Source: Trinickia soli
GTDB taxonomy: Bacteria; Pseudomonadota; Gammaproteobacteria; Burkholderiales; Burkholderiaceae
NCBI RefSeq assembly: GCF_002879855.1
Contig: NZ_PNYB01000015.1
Location: forward strand, 86,628 to 150,627
Direction of reading: 5' to 3'
Length of the DNA: 64,000 nt
This document shows, piece by piece, positions 6,466 to 15,074 of the stretch (position 1 is its first letter; every line of letters starts with the position of its first letter). The notes under the pieces are model-generated. The model saw only the letters and a list, made by a program, of their open reading frames with translations. It ran no database searches and was not told where the DNA came from. Position numbers and translations under genes: made by a program.

Positions 6466-7859
6466 CGCGCGCTCCCATCGGCCCCATGAACACCGCGTGG
6501 TCCGCAGGCGCCGCTCCTGGCGACACAGACGAGCGTCTTACGGCATGGGCCTGCCGCGCTCAGGCGCGGCTTGCTCGCGCGCAGGCAGTCGCGTGCCACG
6601 GCCGCGTCGAGAGCGTCAGCGCGACGCTCATCGTCGCGATACTGCCCAGGTGCGCGATCGGACATCTTTGCGAACTGCAGGCTTCCGATTCGCCCGCGCC
6701 CCCGATTCTGGCGGAAGTCATCGGCTTCGACGGCCAACGCGTGCTCCTTGCGCCGCTCGGTTCGATAGAAGGCATCGCGCCGCGCATGCCGATCCGCGCA
6801 CTGGGCGTGCCGCACAGCGTGCGCGTCGGGCCGCACTTGCTCGGTCAGCTGCTCGATGGCTTCGGTCGTCCAATGCGGCCGGGGCCGACCGCATCCGCTG
6901 CCGGTTCGACATTCCGCCGCGTGCTTGCGGCGCCCCCGCCCGCCGCCGATCGTCCTTCCACTCACAAGCGGCTCGTAACGGGCGTGCGCGCCGTCGACGC
7001 ATTGCTGACGCTTGCACGGGGCCAGCGCGTGGGCCTGTTCGCCGGCCCCGGCTGCGGCAAGACCACGCTCCTTGCGGCGCTCGCTCGCGGCATCGACGCT
7101 GACGCCATCGTCTTTGCACTCGTCGGCGAGCGCGGTCGAGAACTGAATGCGCTACTCGAACGCGAGCTCCCTGCTGAGCTTGCCGGCCGCACCGTAACGG
7201 TCTGCGCTACGTCCGACACGACGCCCATGGAGCGCGTGCGCGCGGCGTTTACGGCCACCGCCATCGCGGAGGGTCTCTCCGAGGACGGCAAGCACGTGCT
7301 GCTGCTCGTCGATTCGTTGACGCGGCTGGCGCGAGCCCAGCGGGAAATCGGCCTGGCCTCGAACGAACCGCCCGGCCGATCGGGCTATCCCTCTTCGGTC
7401 TATGCCATGCTGCCGCGCCTGGTCGAGCGGGCGGGCGATCGAAACGACGGCTCGATCACGGGCATCTACACCGTTTTGACCGAGACTGAACACAGCGATG
7501 CGATCGGCGACGAAGCGAAATCGCTGCTCGATGCGCACATCGTGCTTTCGCGCAAGTTCGCCGAGCGCGGACAGTTTCCCGCGGTGGACATTATCGCGAG
7601 TCAAAGCCGGCTGATGCCGAACGTCGTCACCGATCCTCATCTGCGTGCCGCCGAACGCGCTCGCAGGTTGTGGTCGTGTCACGCCAATCTCGAATGGCTG
7701 CTTGCGCTCGGGCAGTACGAGCCCGGACAGGATGCGGCAGCCGATGAGGCCATCGCGCGGCACCCGCGCCTCGTCGATCTGCTTCGACAAGACACCCGCA
7801 TACCCGCTCTTTGGGAGAACACGCTTGAACGTCTGCATGCCGCCGTCGATGAGCCCTAA
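6459..7859 (+). CDS. sctN: T3SS ATPase SctN (HrcN)
   Basis: A 466-aa hexameric ATPase that strips chaperones and unfolds substrates at the base of the export gate. The Walker A GPGCGKTT is at residues 196-203; the Walker B region HVLLLVDSLTRLARAQREI and the family signature around RSGYPSSVYAMLPRLVERAG are intact. The N-terminal beta-barrel and C-terminal helical domain complete normal length (about 430-460). It overlaps the end of sctD by 7 nt. No key residue is missing. Confidence 0.97.
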   Translation: MVTRAPIGPMNTAWSAGAAPGDTDERLTAWACRAQARLARAQAVACHGRVESVSATLIVAILPRCAIGHLCELQASDSPAPPILAEVIGFDGQRVLLAPLGSIEGIAPRMPIRALGVPHSVRVGPHLLGQLLDGFGRPMRPGPTASAAGSTFRRVLAAPPPAADRPSTHKRLVTGVRAVDALLTLARGQRVGLFAGPGCGKTTLLAALARGIDADAIVFALVGERGRELNALLERELPAELAGRTVTVCATSDTTPMERVRAAFTATAIAEGLSEDGKHVLLLVDSLTRLARAQREIGLASNEPPGRSGYPSSVYAMLPRLVERAGDRNDGSITGIYTVLTETEHSDAIGDEAKSLLDAHIVLSRKFAERGQFPAVDIIASQSRLMPNVVTDPHLRAAERARRLWSCHANLEWLLALGQYEPGQDAAADEAIARHPRLVDLLRQDTRIPALWENTLERLHAAVDEP

Positions 7860-8337
7860 CGCGGTTCGCGCGGTGCGTATCAACCACGCGATCGAGGACG
7901 AATCGTCCGCTTCGAGGCTGATTCCGCCGCACATCTCGCAAGCGCTGCTTGGCTTGTCCGACACGCGTCGACAGCGCGCAGCCCGGCTTTTGTCGTTAGC
8001 GGACCGGGAACGGCGTCGCTCATTCGACGAATTGCAGGGCGCGGAAATCGAACTTGCCTCACTGGCGGCTCGCACGGAAGCAGTCGAACGTGAATCCATC
8101 AGCGCCATGCGAAATCGTCAAGCGCTGGTCCGCGACATTCTCGCTTTGCATGCGGGGCAAGCGCGACACGCGGCCCGACTCGCAGCCAACGCGGAGCATG
8201 TTCGCGCGTGCGCAACACGATGGGAACACGCTCGGCAAATCTACGCCCGTCGCATCCTGCAATGCCGCGAGATGAATCGCAAGCACGAGTGCCTCCGAAT
8301 GTGGCTCGAGCGCTTGGAAGAGGTGAGTCAGCGATGA
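7849..8337 (+). CDS. sctO: T3SS central stalk protein SctO (HrpO/YscO-like)
   Basis: A 162-aa, highly charged, helical protein with long coiled-coil character (ARRLL.. then LASLAARTEAVERESIS). It lies between sctN and sctP, the fixed slot of SctO/FliJ, which inserts into the ATPase hexamer and contacts SctV. The ATG at 7849 overlaps the sctN end; another ATG four codons upstream is possible and neither has a strong ribosome site. Sequence similarity in this family is low, so the call is from coiled-coil content, size and position. Confidence 0.78.
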   Translation: MSPNAVRAVRINHAIEDESSASRLIPPHISQALLGLSDTRRQRAARLLSLADRERRRSFDELQGAEIELASLAARTEAVERESISAMRNRQALVRDILALHAGQARHAARLAANAEHVRACATRWEHARQIYARRILQCREMNRKHECLRMWLERLEEVSQR

Positions 8338-8729
8338 TCGGCGTCGACACTGAGTTCGGCCCGCATCCACTGCCAACGGCCTCGCAAGCCGGGACGCATC
8401 CGCAGTGGACGCTCGAATACCGTTCAAACGCGCGTGGCATGCGAGGCGCGCAAGATCTCAACGGACCCGCGTTCCCGGCCGAAGCCGCCGTTCGCCTGGC
8501 TTTGCCCGGTGGCGAGGAAACGTTTCGGACAACGCTTTTTCTGCCGGATCGCGGTCGCTTTCACATGGCTGTCCGCTACCAGCTATCGCATCTCGATATC
8601 CGCGTCGATTGCGACACGCGGCTTGGTTACGACTGGCTCTCGCGCCAACGACATCAGCTTGAATGCGGACTCATGCATACCTTCGGCCGTCCTACGCGCA
8701 TGGACGTGACGCTGCGCGGGTGCGCATGA
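8334..8729 (+). CDS. sctP: Putative T3SS needle-length/substrate-switch protein SctP (HrpP-like), short
   Basis: A 131-aa protein coupled to sctO by ATGA and to sctQ by ATGA. The C-terminal half (LALPGGEETFRTTLFLPDRG through LECGLMHTFGRPTRMDVTLR) alternates strands and ends with a helix and strand, like the globular switch domain of SctP/FliK. SctP proteins usually have a longer disordered ruler N-terminus; only about 50 residues are present here, so length control may differ or be short. The call rests on position between O and Q. Confidence 0.65.
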   Translation: MIGVDTEFGPHPLPTASQAGTHPQWTLEYRSNARGMRGAQDLNGPAFPAEAAVRLALPGGEETFRTTLFLPDRGRFHMAVRYQLSHLDIRVDCDTRLGYDWLSRQRHQLECGLMHTFGRPTRMDVTLRGCA

Positions 8730-9847
8730 ATCGTGCATCCGCCCCGTCCGCTTCACGCCTGCCGCTGAGGCGCATCGATTCCCTCGCCAACGCCAGACAT
8801 CGCCTCGCGCAGCCGTATCGCATCGTCCGTCGCTTACCGAGCGGTGACGATGCGCAGTGGCTCCTTCGCCGAGACGAAGGCCCCGCAGTTCCGCTGAACG
8901 AAGGGCTGGCGCTGTCGACCCGCTTCGGGCCGGTGCTGGCGTTCGATTACGGCCCACTGCTGCTGGCCTGCGGCGGAATCGATATCGGCGACCGGGTGCG
9001 GTCGGACGCAGGCTTGGCGCAGGCGCGCTACGCCTTTGCAGCGCTGCCGTCGACACTGCAACGCGCACTAGGCGAGCCCACCGTCGCCGATGCCCGTGCT
9101 GGCACCGCGCTGCACGAAGGCCCGACGGTGGCGGTCAACCTGCTGCTCCGCCTGCCGTCGATTCGTTTGACCATGCGGCTACTGCTCACGGTCGACGGAT
9201 TGCACGCACTGCTCGATAGCGGCGAATGGGAGCGCGCCCCTCTCCCACTTTCCATCCCGGCTTGGTTGGCCCGCATCGATGCGGCGATCCCGTTCTTCGC
9301 CGGTCATACCACCCTGCCGCTTCACGAATGCGACGCGCTGATGCGCGGTGATGTAGTGCGGCTGGCAGAAAGTTCATTTGACGTGGCGGGCTGCACAGTC
9401 GTGTGCGTTGGCGCATGTCGCTTACATCTTCGCTGGTTCGATGGTCAACGATGCTTCGAGGTTCAAGGTATGTCGCACGACGCCGATCATTCGCGGGACG
9501 AGGTAGAACTCCACGCTGCAGACGCAGATGCAGATGCAGCCGCATTCTCCGACCATCAAGAGGACGAAAACGAAAGTTCACCGCGAGGCGCGAGCGCCAC
9601 CATCGATCTGGCCGCGATCCCCATCCGTCTTTCCTTCTCGCTTGGTACGTTGGCCCTGACCGTCGGCGAACTCGCCGCGCTCGGGCCGGGCTCGTTGCTG
9701 AAATTGGCGCATAGTCTGCCGCCGCACGTGACGATCGCAGCGAACGGCGTGCCGGTTGGCACAGGGGAACTCGTCGATCTGGACGGGCAACTCGCCGTCG
9801 AAATCACCGACTGGGCCCGCGGCAACGCCCGATCGCTCGAACCATGA
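8726..9847 (+). CDS. sctQ: T3SS cytoplasmic C-ring protein SctQ (HrcQ)
   Basis: A 373-aa protein whose last 75 residues form a SpoA domain (IRLSFSLGTLALTVGELAAL, then a strand-rich end). SctQ builds the sorting platform pods with SctK and SctL. In P. syringae the gene is split into hrcQa and hrcQb; here both parts are one reading frame. An acidic linker encoded by a GCAGAT micro-repeat (nt 9517-9540, peptide DADADADAA) sits just before the SpoA domain at about residue 268. An internal start for a short SctQ-C product is possible but not visible. Confidence 0.9.
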   Translation: MNRASAPSASRLPLRRIDSLANARHRLAQPYRIVRRLPSGDDAQWLLRRDEGPAVPLNEGLALSTRFGPVLAFDYGPLLLACGGIDIGDRVRSDAGLAQARYAFAALPSTLQRALGEPTVADARAGTALHEGPTVAVNLLLRLPSIRLTMRLLLTVDGLHALLDSGEWERAPLPLSIPAWLARIDAAIPFFAGHTTLPLHECDALMRGDVVRLAESSFDVAGCTVVCVGACRLHLRWFDGQRCFEVQGMSHDADHSRDEVELHAADADADAAAFSDHQEDENESSPRGASATIDLAAIPIRLSFSLGTLALTVGELAALGPGSLLKLAHSLPPHVTIAANGVPVGTGELVDLDGQLAVEITDWARGNARSLEP

Positions 9848-10497
9848 TCCTCGATCAGCATCCGTTCGCTGTCATTGCGCTACTGGGCCTGCTTTCGCTG
9901 TTGCCGCTCATTGCGATCGCCACGACTTCCTATCTCAAGCTTTCGGTCGTCCTGGTGCTCGTGCGCAATGCGCTCGGCGTGCAGCAGGCGCCCACTACGC
10001 TCGCCCTGAACTCGATCGCACTCGTCGCTACCCTGTTCGTCATGTCGCCGACGCTCTCGGCCTGCATGGCGAACGCGCGCGCCCTCACATCGGCGCCCGG
10101 TTCGGGCGCGCAGCAAATCGAAGCAGCGCTCCAGGTCGCAGCCCCGCTCAAGCAGTTCGTGCTGCGTAACGGAAGCGAGCGCGAACGTGAGCGCTTCCTC
10201 GATCTGGCAAAGAAGACCTGGCCCGACACGGCGCAGGCATCGGCCCGCGCCGACGATTGGAGCATCGCCGTTCCGGCGTTCGTCGTGTCGGAACTGCAGG
10301 CTGCATTCGAGATCGGCCTGCTGTTGTTCATTCCATTCGTCATCATCGATATTCTCGTGTCGAACGTGTTGCTTGCCATGGGCATGCAGATGGTGCCGCC
10401 CATGATCGTCGCGTTGCCGATCAAACTGTTGTTGTTCGTGCTCGCGGACGGGTGGGGCAAGCTGCTGCATGCGCTCGTCCTTTCCTACCACGGCTGA
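9844..10497 (+). CDS. sctR: T3SS export gate protein SctR (HrcR)
   Basis: A 217-aa polytopic membrane protein of the FliP/SctR family, overlapping sctQ by 4 nt. It has an N-terminal hydrophobic hairpin (VIALLGLLSLLPLIAIATT), the conserved segment SYLKLSVVLVLVRNALG, and a C-terminal pair of helices with FIPFVIIDILVSNVLLAMGM, the strongest family signature. Together with SctS and SctT it forms the helical export pore. Length and motifs are normal. Confidence 0.97.
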   Translation: MILDQHPFAVIALLGLLSLLPLIAIATTSYLKLSVVLVLVRNALGVQQAPTTLALNSIALVATLFVMSPTLSACMANARALTSAPGSGAQQIEAALQVAAPLKQFVLRNGSERERERFLDLAKKTWPDTAQASARADDWSIAVPAFVVSELQAAFEIGLLLFIPFVIIDILVSNVLLAMGMQMVPPMIVALPIKLLLFVLADGWGKLLHALVLSYHG

Positions 10498-10501
10498 GCC
10501 C

Positions 10502-10765
10502 ATGCCCGATTCCCTCGCCCTGTTTCAGCACGGACTGCTGTTTGCCTTCAAGGTCTCCGTTACACTCGCGCTAGCCGCCTCGTGCGCAGGCATCGCCATT
10601 TCGCTCGTTCTGTCGGTGTTTCAGATCCAAGACCAAGCGTTGCCGTTTGCGGTCAAGCTGGTCGTCGTCGGCCTCGCCGTCGCGCTCACTGGCCACACGG
10701 TCGGCGCGGAACTGATGCGAATCGTCGACCGCGTGTTCGAGCTGGCAAGCGTCGCCCGAACGTGA
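10502..10765 (+). CDS. sctS: T3SS export gate protein SctS (HrcS)
   Basis: An 87-aa two-helix membrane protein of the FliQ/SctS family. Helix 1 is VSVTLALAASCAGIAISLVL and helix 2 is in LPFAVKLVVVGLAVALTGH, joined by the conserved F-Q-I-Q-D-Q-x-L-P-F loop. The ATG at 10502 follows the sctR stop by 4 nt. Four copies wrap the SctR5-SctT core. Normal length for the family. Confidence 0.95.
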   Translation: MPDSLALFQHGLLFAFKVSVTLALAASCAGIAISLVLSVFQIQDQALPFAVKLVVVGLAVALTGHTVGAELMRIVDRVFELASVART

Positions 10766-10778
10766 CGTCTCGACCATC

Positions 10779-11630
10779 GTGAGCAGCCCGATCGAGTCGG
10801 CACTGCCGTTCATCGCCGCGCTGGGGCTCTGCACATTGCGATGGGTGCCCGTGGTCATGCTCGTGCCCATCTTCGCCGGGCACGCGCTCAACAGTATTGC
10901 CCGTACCGTCGTCGCACTCGCACTGGCTTTGCCGGTCGTGCCCGGCGTTGCGGCCTCGCTCGGCCGTCTTGCGCTGCCTCTCGCCGATTGGATCGCGTTG
11001 GCGGCGAAGGAAGCGGCGCTCGGCGCCACCCTCGCAACCCTGATAGCGGCCCCATTCTGGGCAATCGAAGCGGCAGGCACCTATGTCGACTATCAACGTG
11101 GCGGCAATCCGCAAGCGCTCGACCCTTCGGCATCCGCCGACGCTTCCATGTTCGGCGCCATGTTGCAGCAAGCGCTCGTCGTCTTTCTGATCTACACGGG
11201 AGGCTTCTCCGTTTTGCTCGACGTCGTCTGGACGAGCTATACCCTCTGGCCGGTGTTGGCGCCGTTGCCGGCGCTCGCCCATATGGGATGGCAACCATTG
11301 GGCTCTTTACTCGTGGCGGCCATGCAGTTCGCGCTCACGCTCGCCTTTCCGTATCTGCTCGCGCTGGGCGCGATCGAGGTCTGCTTCGCCTTGCTGTCTC
11401 GCGTGCACGCCAGGTTCCCCGCCTATGTGGCGGCGCTGCCGTTCAAAAGCGTCGTATTGGTTTTGCTCATTGCGCTGACGATGCCTCGCTTGCTCGATGC
11501 GGCTGCGGAAATCACCGGACAACGCGCCGACGAAGTTCGGCAGTGGATGCGCACTACGCCGCACACAGGCACCGCGACCGGCGCGTTGCCGCGCGAGCCG
11601 GGCGCAACCGGCGATCGATCCGGCTCCTGA
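10779..11630 (+). CDS. sctT: T3SS export gate protein SctT (HrcT)
   Basis: A 283-aa membrane protein of the FliR/SctT family starting with GTG. Several hydrophobic helices are visible (residues about 10-40, 45-60, 75-95, 125-150, 180-215). The loop YVDYQRGGNPQALDPSASAD is the typical E/D-x-Q-R-G segment found after the third helix. A soluble tail rich in Thr and Arg ends the protein. It completes the R-S-T gate and is followed 25 nt later by sctU. Confidence 0.94.
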   Translation: MSSPIESALPFIAALGLCTLRWVPVVMLVPIFAGHALNSIARTVVALALALPVVPGVAASLGRLALPLADWIALAAKEAALGATLATLIAAPFWAIEAAGTYVDYQRGGNPQALDPSASADASMFGAMLQQALVVFLIYTGGFSVLLDVVWTSYTLWPVLAPLPALAHMGWQPLGSLLVAAMQFALTLAFPYLLALGAIEVCFALLSRVHARFPAYVAALPFKSVVLVLLIALTMPRLLDAAAEITGQRADEVRQWMRTTPHTGTATGALPREPGATGDRSGS

Positions 11631-11655
11631 CCGCCTTGACCGCCTACAGCAAGCC

Positions 11656-12777
11656 ATGAGCGAAAAGCCGCTGCCGCCCACCCCCAAGCGCCTCCATGAC
11701 GCCCGAGCGGAAGGCAACGTCGCACGAAGCGACGCCCTGACAGGGTTCGCCGTCGCGCTTGTCGCGGTGGAAGTGGGCTTTCTTTGCGCGGACGCCGGTT
11801 TCGATCGCTGGCTCCGACTGCAAGATGCCGTGTTCGCCCAATTGCAGTCCGGCGACCCGGTCGACATGCGGGCTTGGCTGCCGTTGCTCCGTCACGTCGC
11901 GTACTTCGCCGCCATCACGCTCGTCCCCATCACCGCGTGCTGCCTCATCGCCTCGGTCGCAGCTTCCTGGGCCCTCGGGACGCTAACGTTCGCGCCCAAA
12001 TCGATCAAGCCATCACTCAAACGTCTGAATCCCGCCCGGCACGTCAAAGGACTGTTCAGCGCGACGAACCTCATGGCCGTCGTGCTCGCATTGGCTGCAG
12101 CAGGGATCGTCGGCGCGGCCGCCTATTGGCGCCTGCGCGAACAGCTTCCCATTGCCCTGGCGATGATCGCGTGGCAATCGCCCACCTTCGATCGACACGC
12201 CGGCGTCGCCGGCCTGCATGTGTTCGCGCGAACGCTCTTTGCCGCCTTGATCGGCCCGGTCGTACTGTCGGCAATCATCGCGATCAGACAGCATCGCAAG
12301 GGGTTGCGCATGTCGCACCGCGAACTGCGGGACGAACTGAAGCAGACGAGTGGCGACCCACTGATCCGCGCCCAGCAGCGGGCGTGGCAAACCGAAGCGG
12401 CCACGGCTGCCGTCGATCCCGGCCGCAAACGCACGGGAAACCGCACGGGCAAGCGCGCACTCGTCACCAACCCTGAGCACATCGCCGTACTGCTCGATTA
12501 CAGCGGCGACGACACCGAGCCCCCCGTTGTCGTCGACAAGGCGCTAGATGACGATGCGTTGCAGATGGCCAATAGCGCGCTGCTGGAGCGGGTACCGGTC
12601 TTTCGCTTTCGGCGCCTTGCTCGCCATCTTTATTGCCACGGCGAACTGCAGGCGACGATTCCGCCCGACTGTTATCGGGCCGTCGCGATCGTCTATCGCA
12701 TCGTCGAGGAGATCGAACAACTCGACGAACGTCCCAGCGCTCCGATCGACATCGACGATATCGTCTTCGACGAATAG
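11656..12777 (+). CDS. sctU: T3SS export switch protein SctU (HrcU) with NPEH cleavage site
   Basis: A 373-aa FlhB/SctU protein: four membrane helices in the first 210 residues, a positively charged linker and a cytosolic autocleavage domain. The N-terminal SEKPLPPTPKRLHDARAEGN is the family signature. The cleavage motif, normally N-P-T-H, reads Asn272-Pro273-Glu274-His275 (VTNPEHIAVLLDY), from codons AAC CCT GAG CAC. Asn and Pro, which take part in the self-cleavage, are kept. The Thr to Glu change could slow or alter the switch to effector export. A tail of about 100 residues follows. Confidence 0.95.
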   Translation: MSEKPLPPTPKRLHDARAEGNVARSDALTGFAVALVAVEVGFLCADAGFDRWLRLQDAVFAQLQSGDPVDMRAWLPLLRHVAYFAAITLVPITACCLIASVAASWALGTLTFAPKSIKPSLKRLNPARHVKGLFSATNLMAVVLALAAAGIVGAAAYWRLREQLPIALAMIAWQSPTFDRHAGVAGLHVFARTLFAALIGPVVLSAIIAIRQHRKGLRMSHRELRDELKQTSGDPLIRAQQRAWQTEAATAAVDPGRKRTGNRTGKRALVTNPEHIAVLLDYSGDDTEPPVVVDKALDDDALQMANSALLERVPVFRFRRLARHLYCHGELQATIPPDCYRAVAIVYRIVEEIEQLDERPSAPIDIDDIVFDE

Positions 12778-12780
12778 CCA

Positions 12781-12796
12781 CGTCGCACCCGCGACG
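12781..12796. terminator. Short hairpin between convergent sctU and sctV
   Basis: CGTCGC, a 4-nt loop, then GCGACG, in the 44-nt gap between the two convergent stop codons. There is no T-run on either strand, so it would be at most a weak, two-way terminator. Confidence 0.3.
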
Positions 12797-12821
12797 CCGC
12801 GCGGTGATGCGCAGCGGGACG

Positions 12822-14978
12822 TCATTGCGTTGCCGCAGACGGTTCCTCGAGCGAGATTGTGCCGAGCACCTGCACCCGCTGCGTCGCCGAGAGCTCGGCG
12901 TAGGACAGCACATGGGTATCGAAGGCTTCGTCGGCCAACAATTGCCGCAGCGGCCGGCGCAATGGCTGCGTCGTCAATACGATCGGAACCACGCGTGCAT
13001 CTGCGCACTGTGCAGCGAGCATGCGAATACGCTCGGCCAACGATCGCGTGACGTCATGATCGACCGTGAGTACCCCACCAAGCGGCGTCTGCTGCAGCGC
13101 TGCGCCGAGCCGCTCCTCCAGCGCCCGCTCGAGCAACCATGCGTATAGCACGCGCTCGCTCGCGAATTCCTGGCAGATTTGCGCGCCAAGCGCCACACGC
13201 ACCTGCTCGGCCAATGCAACCGCGTCCTTCTCGCGAGGCGCCCACGCAACGAGCGCTTCGGCGATCTCGCGGACATTGCGCAGCGACACGCGTTCCGCGG
13301 CCAGCAGTTTCATCACCTCGGCAAACCGTGGCAACGTCAGCGCCTGAGAAAGCTCCTTCGCAGTAGCCGGCATCTCGCGCTGCAACCAGTTGAACACAAG
13401 CTGCGCCTCGTGAATGCCGACGAAGCGGCCCGCATGCCGAAGCAGCAAATGACGCAGCAACGCCCCAAAATAGGCAGTGGCATCGAGCACGATCGTCGCT
13501 TCGGGAAGCGGCAACGGCAACCGGTGCGTCTCGATCCACACCGCGCCATCGATCAGCGCAAACGGCTGCGGCAGGCCGTGGTCGCGTGCGAGTTGTTCGA
13601 TCGCGCCCGTAACCGGCAGGCAAAGGCGATCCCAATGAAGTCGTCCCGACGCCACGACCACCTCATGGATCGAGATTTCGTAGTGATCGGCCTCGAGCCG
13701 CGCGACCCGATCGATTTCCACGACAGGCACGGTGACGCCGTAGCGCAATACGATCTCGTTCCGAACGCGGCGCACCGTCCGGATCAACGCGGCTATCTCT
13801 TCGGCTTGGGCGCCTGCCTCGGCCGCGGCCAAGGACACGACGAGCGGGCGCATCGGTACGATCTGCCGCACGTCGGTGTCGTCCGGCGCAGCCTCGGGCA
13901 CGCTGGCCGTGGCCGATGCCTGAGACCGGACCTGCTCGCGGGCATCGCGCCGCAGGTGCGATATCGCGACGCCTGCCATGACACTGCCCAACAGCAGAAA
14001 GACGGGCCAGGGCATGCCGGGCGCCATCGCGAACATCGCCATGACCGTGGCGGCAATGAGCCAGGCAGCCGGCGCGCCGCTCAGCTGCTCGACGATTTGC
14101 GCGCCCACCGTCGATCGTCGCCCCGCGCCGTCGCCGCCACGCGTGATCAACACGGCCGCCGCAATAGCGATCAGCAGCGCGGGAATTTGTGCGACCAGCG
14201 CATTGCCGATCGTCAGGATCGAATAACGTTGCACGGCCTCATCGAACGAGAGGTCGTGTTGAGCGACGCCGATAGCGACGCCGGCCGTCAGGTTGATGAC
14301 GACGATGACGAGTCCCGCAATCGCATCGCCTTTGACGAACCGCATCGCGCCGTCCATCGCGCCATGCATGCGACTCTCCCGCGCCAGTTCCGAACGCAGA
14401 TGCTGTGCCGTTTCGGGGCGTGTGAAGCCGGCGCGCAAATCGGCATCGATCGCCATCTGCCGGCCGGGAATCGCATCGAGCGTGAATCGCGCGGCCACCT
14501 CGGCCACGCGCTCCGCGCCCTTTGTCACGACGACGAACTGAACGATGGCGATGATCGAAAACACGATCATCCCCACCGCCAGGTTGTCGCCGGCAACGTA
14601 GCGGCCAAACGTATCGACGATGCCGCCGGCGTCGGCGTGCAGCAGGATCGAGCGGCTCGAACTGACCTCGATTCCGAGTCGAAACAGCGTAGTCAGCAGC
14701 AAGAGGACCGGAAAGCTCGAAAACGACGCCGCACTCGGCAGATACAGCGCCATCGCAATCAGCAGTACCGCCACGCCGATATTGACGCCGATCAACGCGT
14801 CGATCACGACGGTCGGCAGCGGCAGGCTCATCATCGCTACCACGAGCGCGATCAGCACGGCCGCCGCGGCATCGCCTCCCGCGCCACACTGCGTCAACCC
14901 GCGTGCGAGGCGGCCGTCAGGTCCCGCGCACGAGCGCAAGGTTTCAACCAGGTGTCGAAGCGGTGAAGCGGCTATCAT
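12822..14978 (-). CDS. sctV: T3SS export gate protein SctV (HrcV)
   Basis: A 718-aa FlhA/SctV family protein. The first 340 residues hold about eight membrane helices, and the FHIPEP-type signature is present as RFTLDAIPGRQMAIDADLRA. The C-terminal half is the cytosolic ring (SD1-SD4) that receives chaperone-effector complexes. Length and all regions are normal. It is separated from the other gate genes by orientation: minus strand, convergent with sctU, with its own promoter-like box upstream and the T6SS gene tssM ending 96 nt before it. In P. syringae hrcV stands at the head of the hrpJ operon; the neighbour hrpJ (sctW) is not here. Confidence 0.97.
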   Translation of the reverse strand: MIAASPLRHLVETLRSCAGPDGRLARGLTQCGAGGDAAAAVLIALVVAMMSLPLPTVVIDALIGVNIGVAVLLIAMALYLPSAASFSSFPVLLLLTTLFRLGIEVSSSRSILLHADAGGIVDTFGRYVAGDNLAVGMIVFSIIAIVQFVVVTKGAERVAEVAARFTLDAIPGRQMAIDADLRAGFTRPETAQHLRSELARESRMHGAMDGAMRFVKGDAIAGLVIVVINLTAGVAIGVAQHDLSFDEAVQRYSILTIGNALVAQIPALLIAIAAAVLITRGGDGAGRRSTVGAQIVEQLSGAPAAWLIAATVMAMFAMAPGMPWPVFLLLGSVMAGVAISHLRRDAREQVRSQASATASVPEAAPDDTDVRQIVPMRPLVVSLAAAEAGAQAEEIAALIRTVRRVRNEIVLRYGVTVPVVEIDRVARLEADHYEISIHEVVVASGRLHWDRLCLPVTGAIEQLARDHGLPQPFALIDGAVWIETHRLPLPLPEATIVLDATAYFGALLRHLLLRHAGRFVGIHEAQLVFNWLQREMPATAKELSQALTLPRFAEVMKLLAAERVSLRNVREIAEALVAWAPREKDAVALAEQVRVALGAQICQEFASERVLYAWLLERALEERLGAALQQTPLGGVLTVDHDVTRSLAERIRMLAAQCADARVVPIVLTTQPLRRPLRQLLADEAFDTHVLSYAELSATQRVQVLGTISLEEPSAATQ

Positions 14979-15007
14979 CGTCGGCCGTCAAGAACGAAGG
15001 AATCGTT

Positions 15008-15036
15008 TCAGTAACGCCCGACGCTGCAACGGTTCC
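15008..15036 (-). promoter_or_regulatory. Candidate Hrp-type ECF sigma promoter of sctV
   Basis: On the minus strand GGAACCG, 13 nt, then CGTTACTGA, located in the 96-nt gap between the tssM stop and the sctV start. It shares both halves with the box before the pilin operon. It ends 29 nt before the sctV ATG, a fitting distance for a short leader. It would give sctV transcription independent of the T6SS operon. Confidence 0.62.
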
Positions 15037-15074
15037 GCTAACGGCACAGCGTGTGCGCAGGACCGGGGCGACGG

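Noticed and set aside
13179..14966. 595-codon open frame on the plus strand opposite sctV
   Set aside because: Its translation is His/Arg/Asp-rich without any domain and it mirrors sctV, a normal effect of high-GC third positions.
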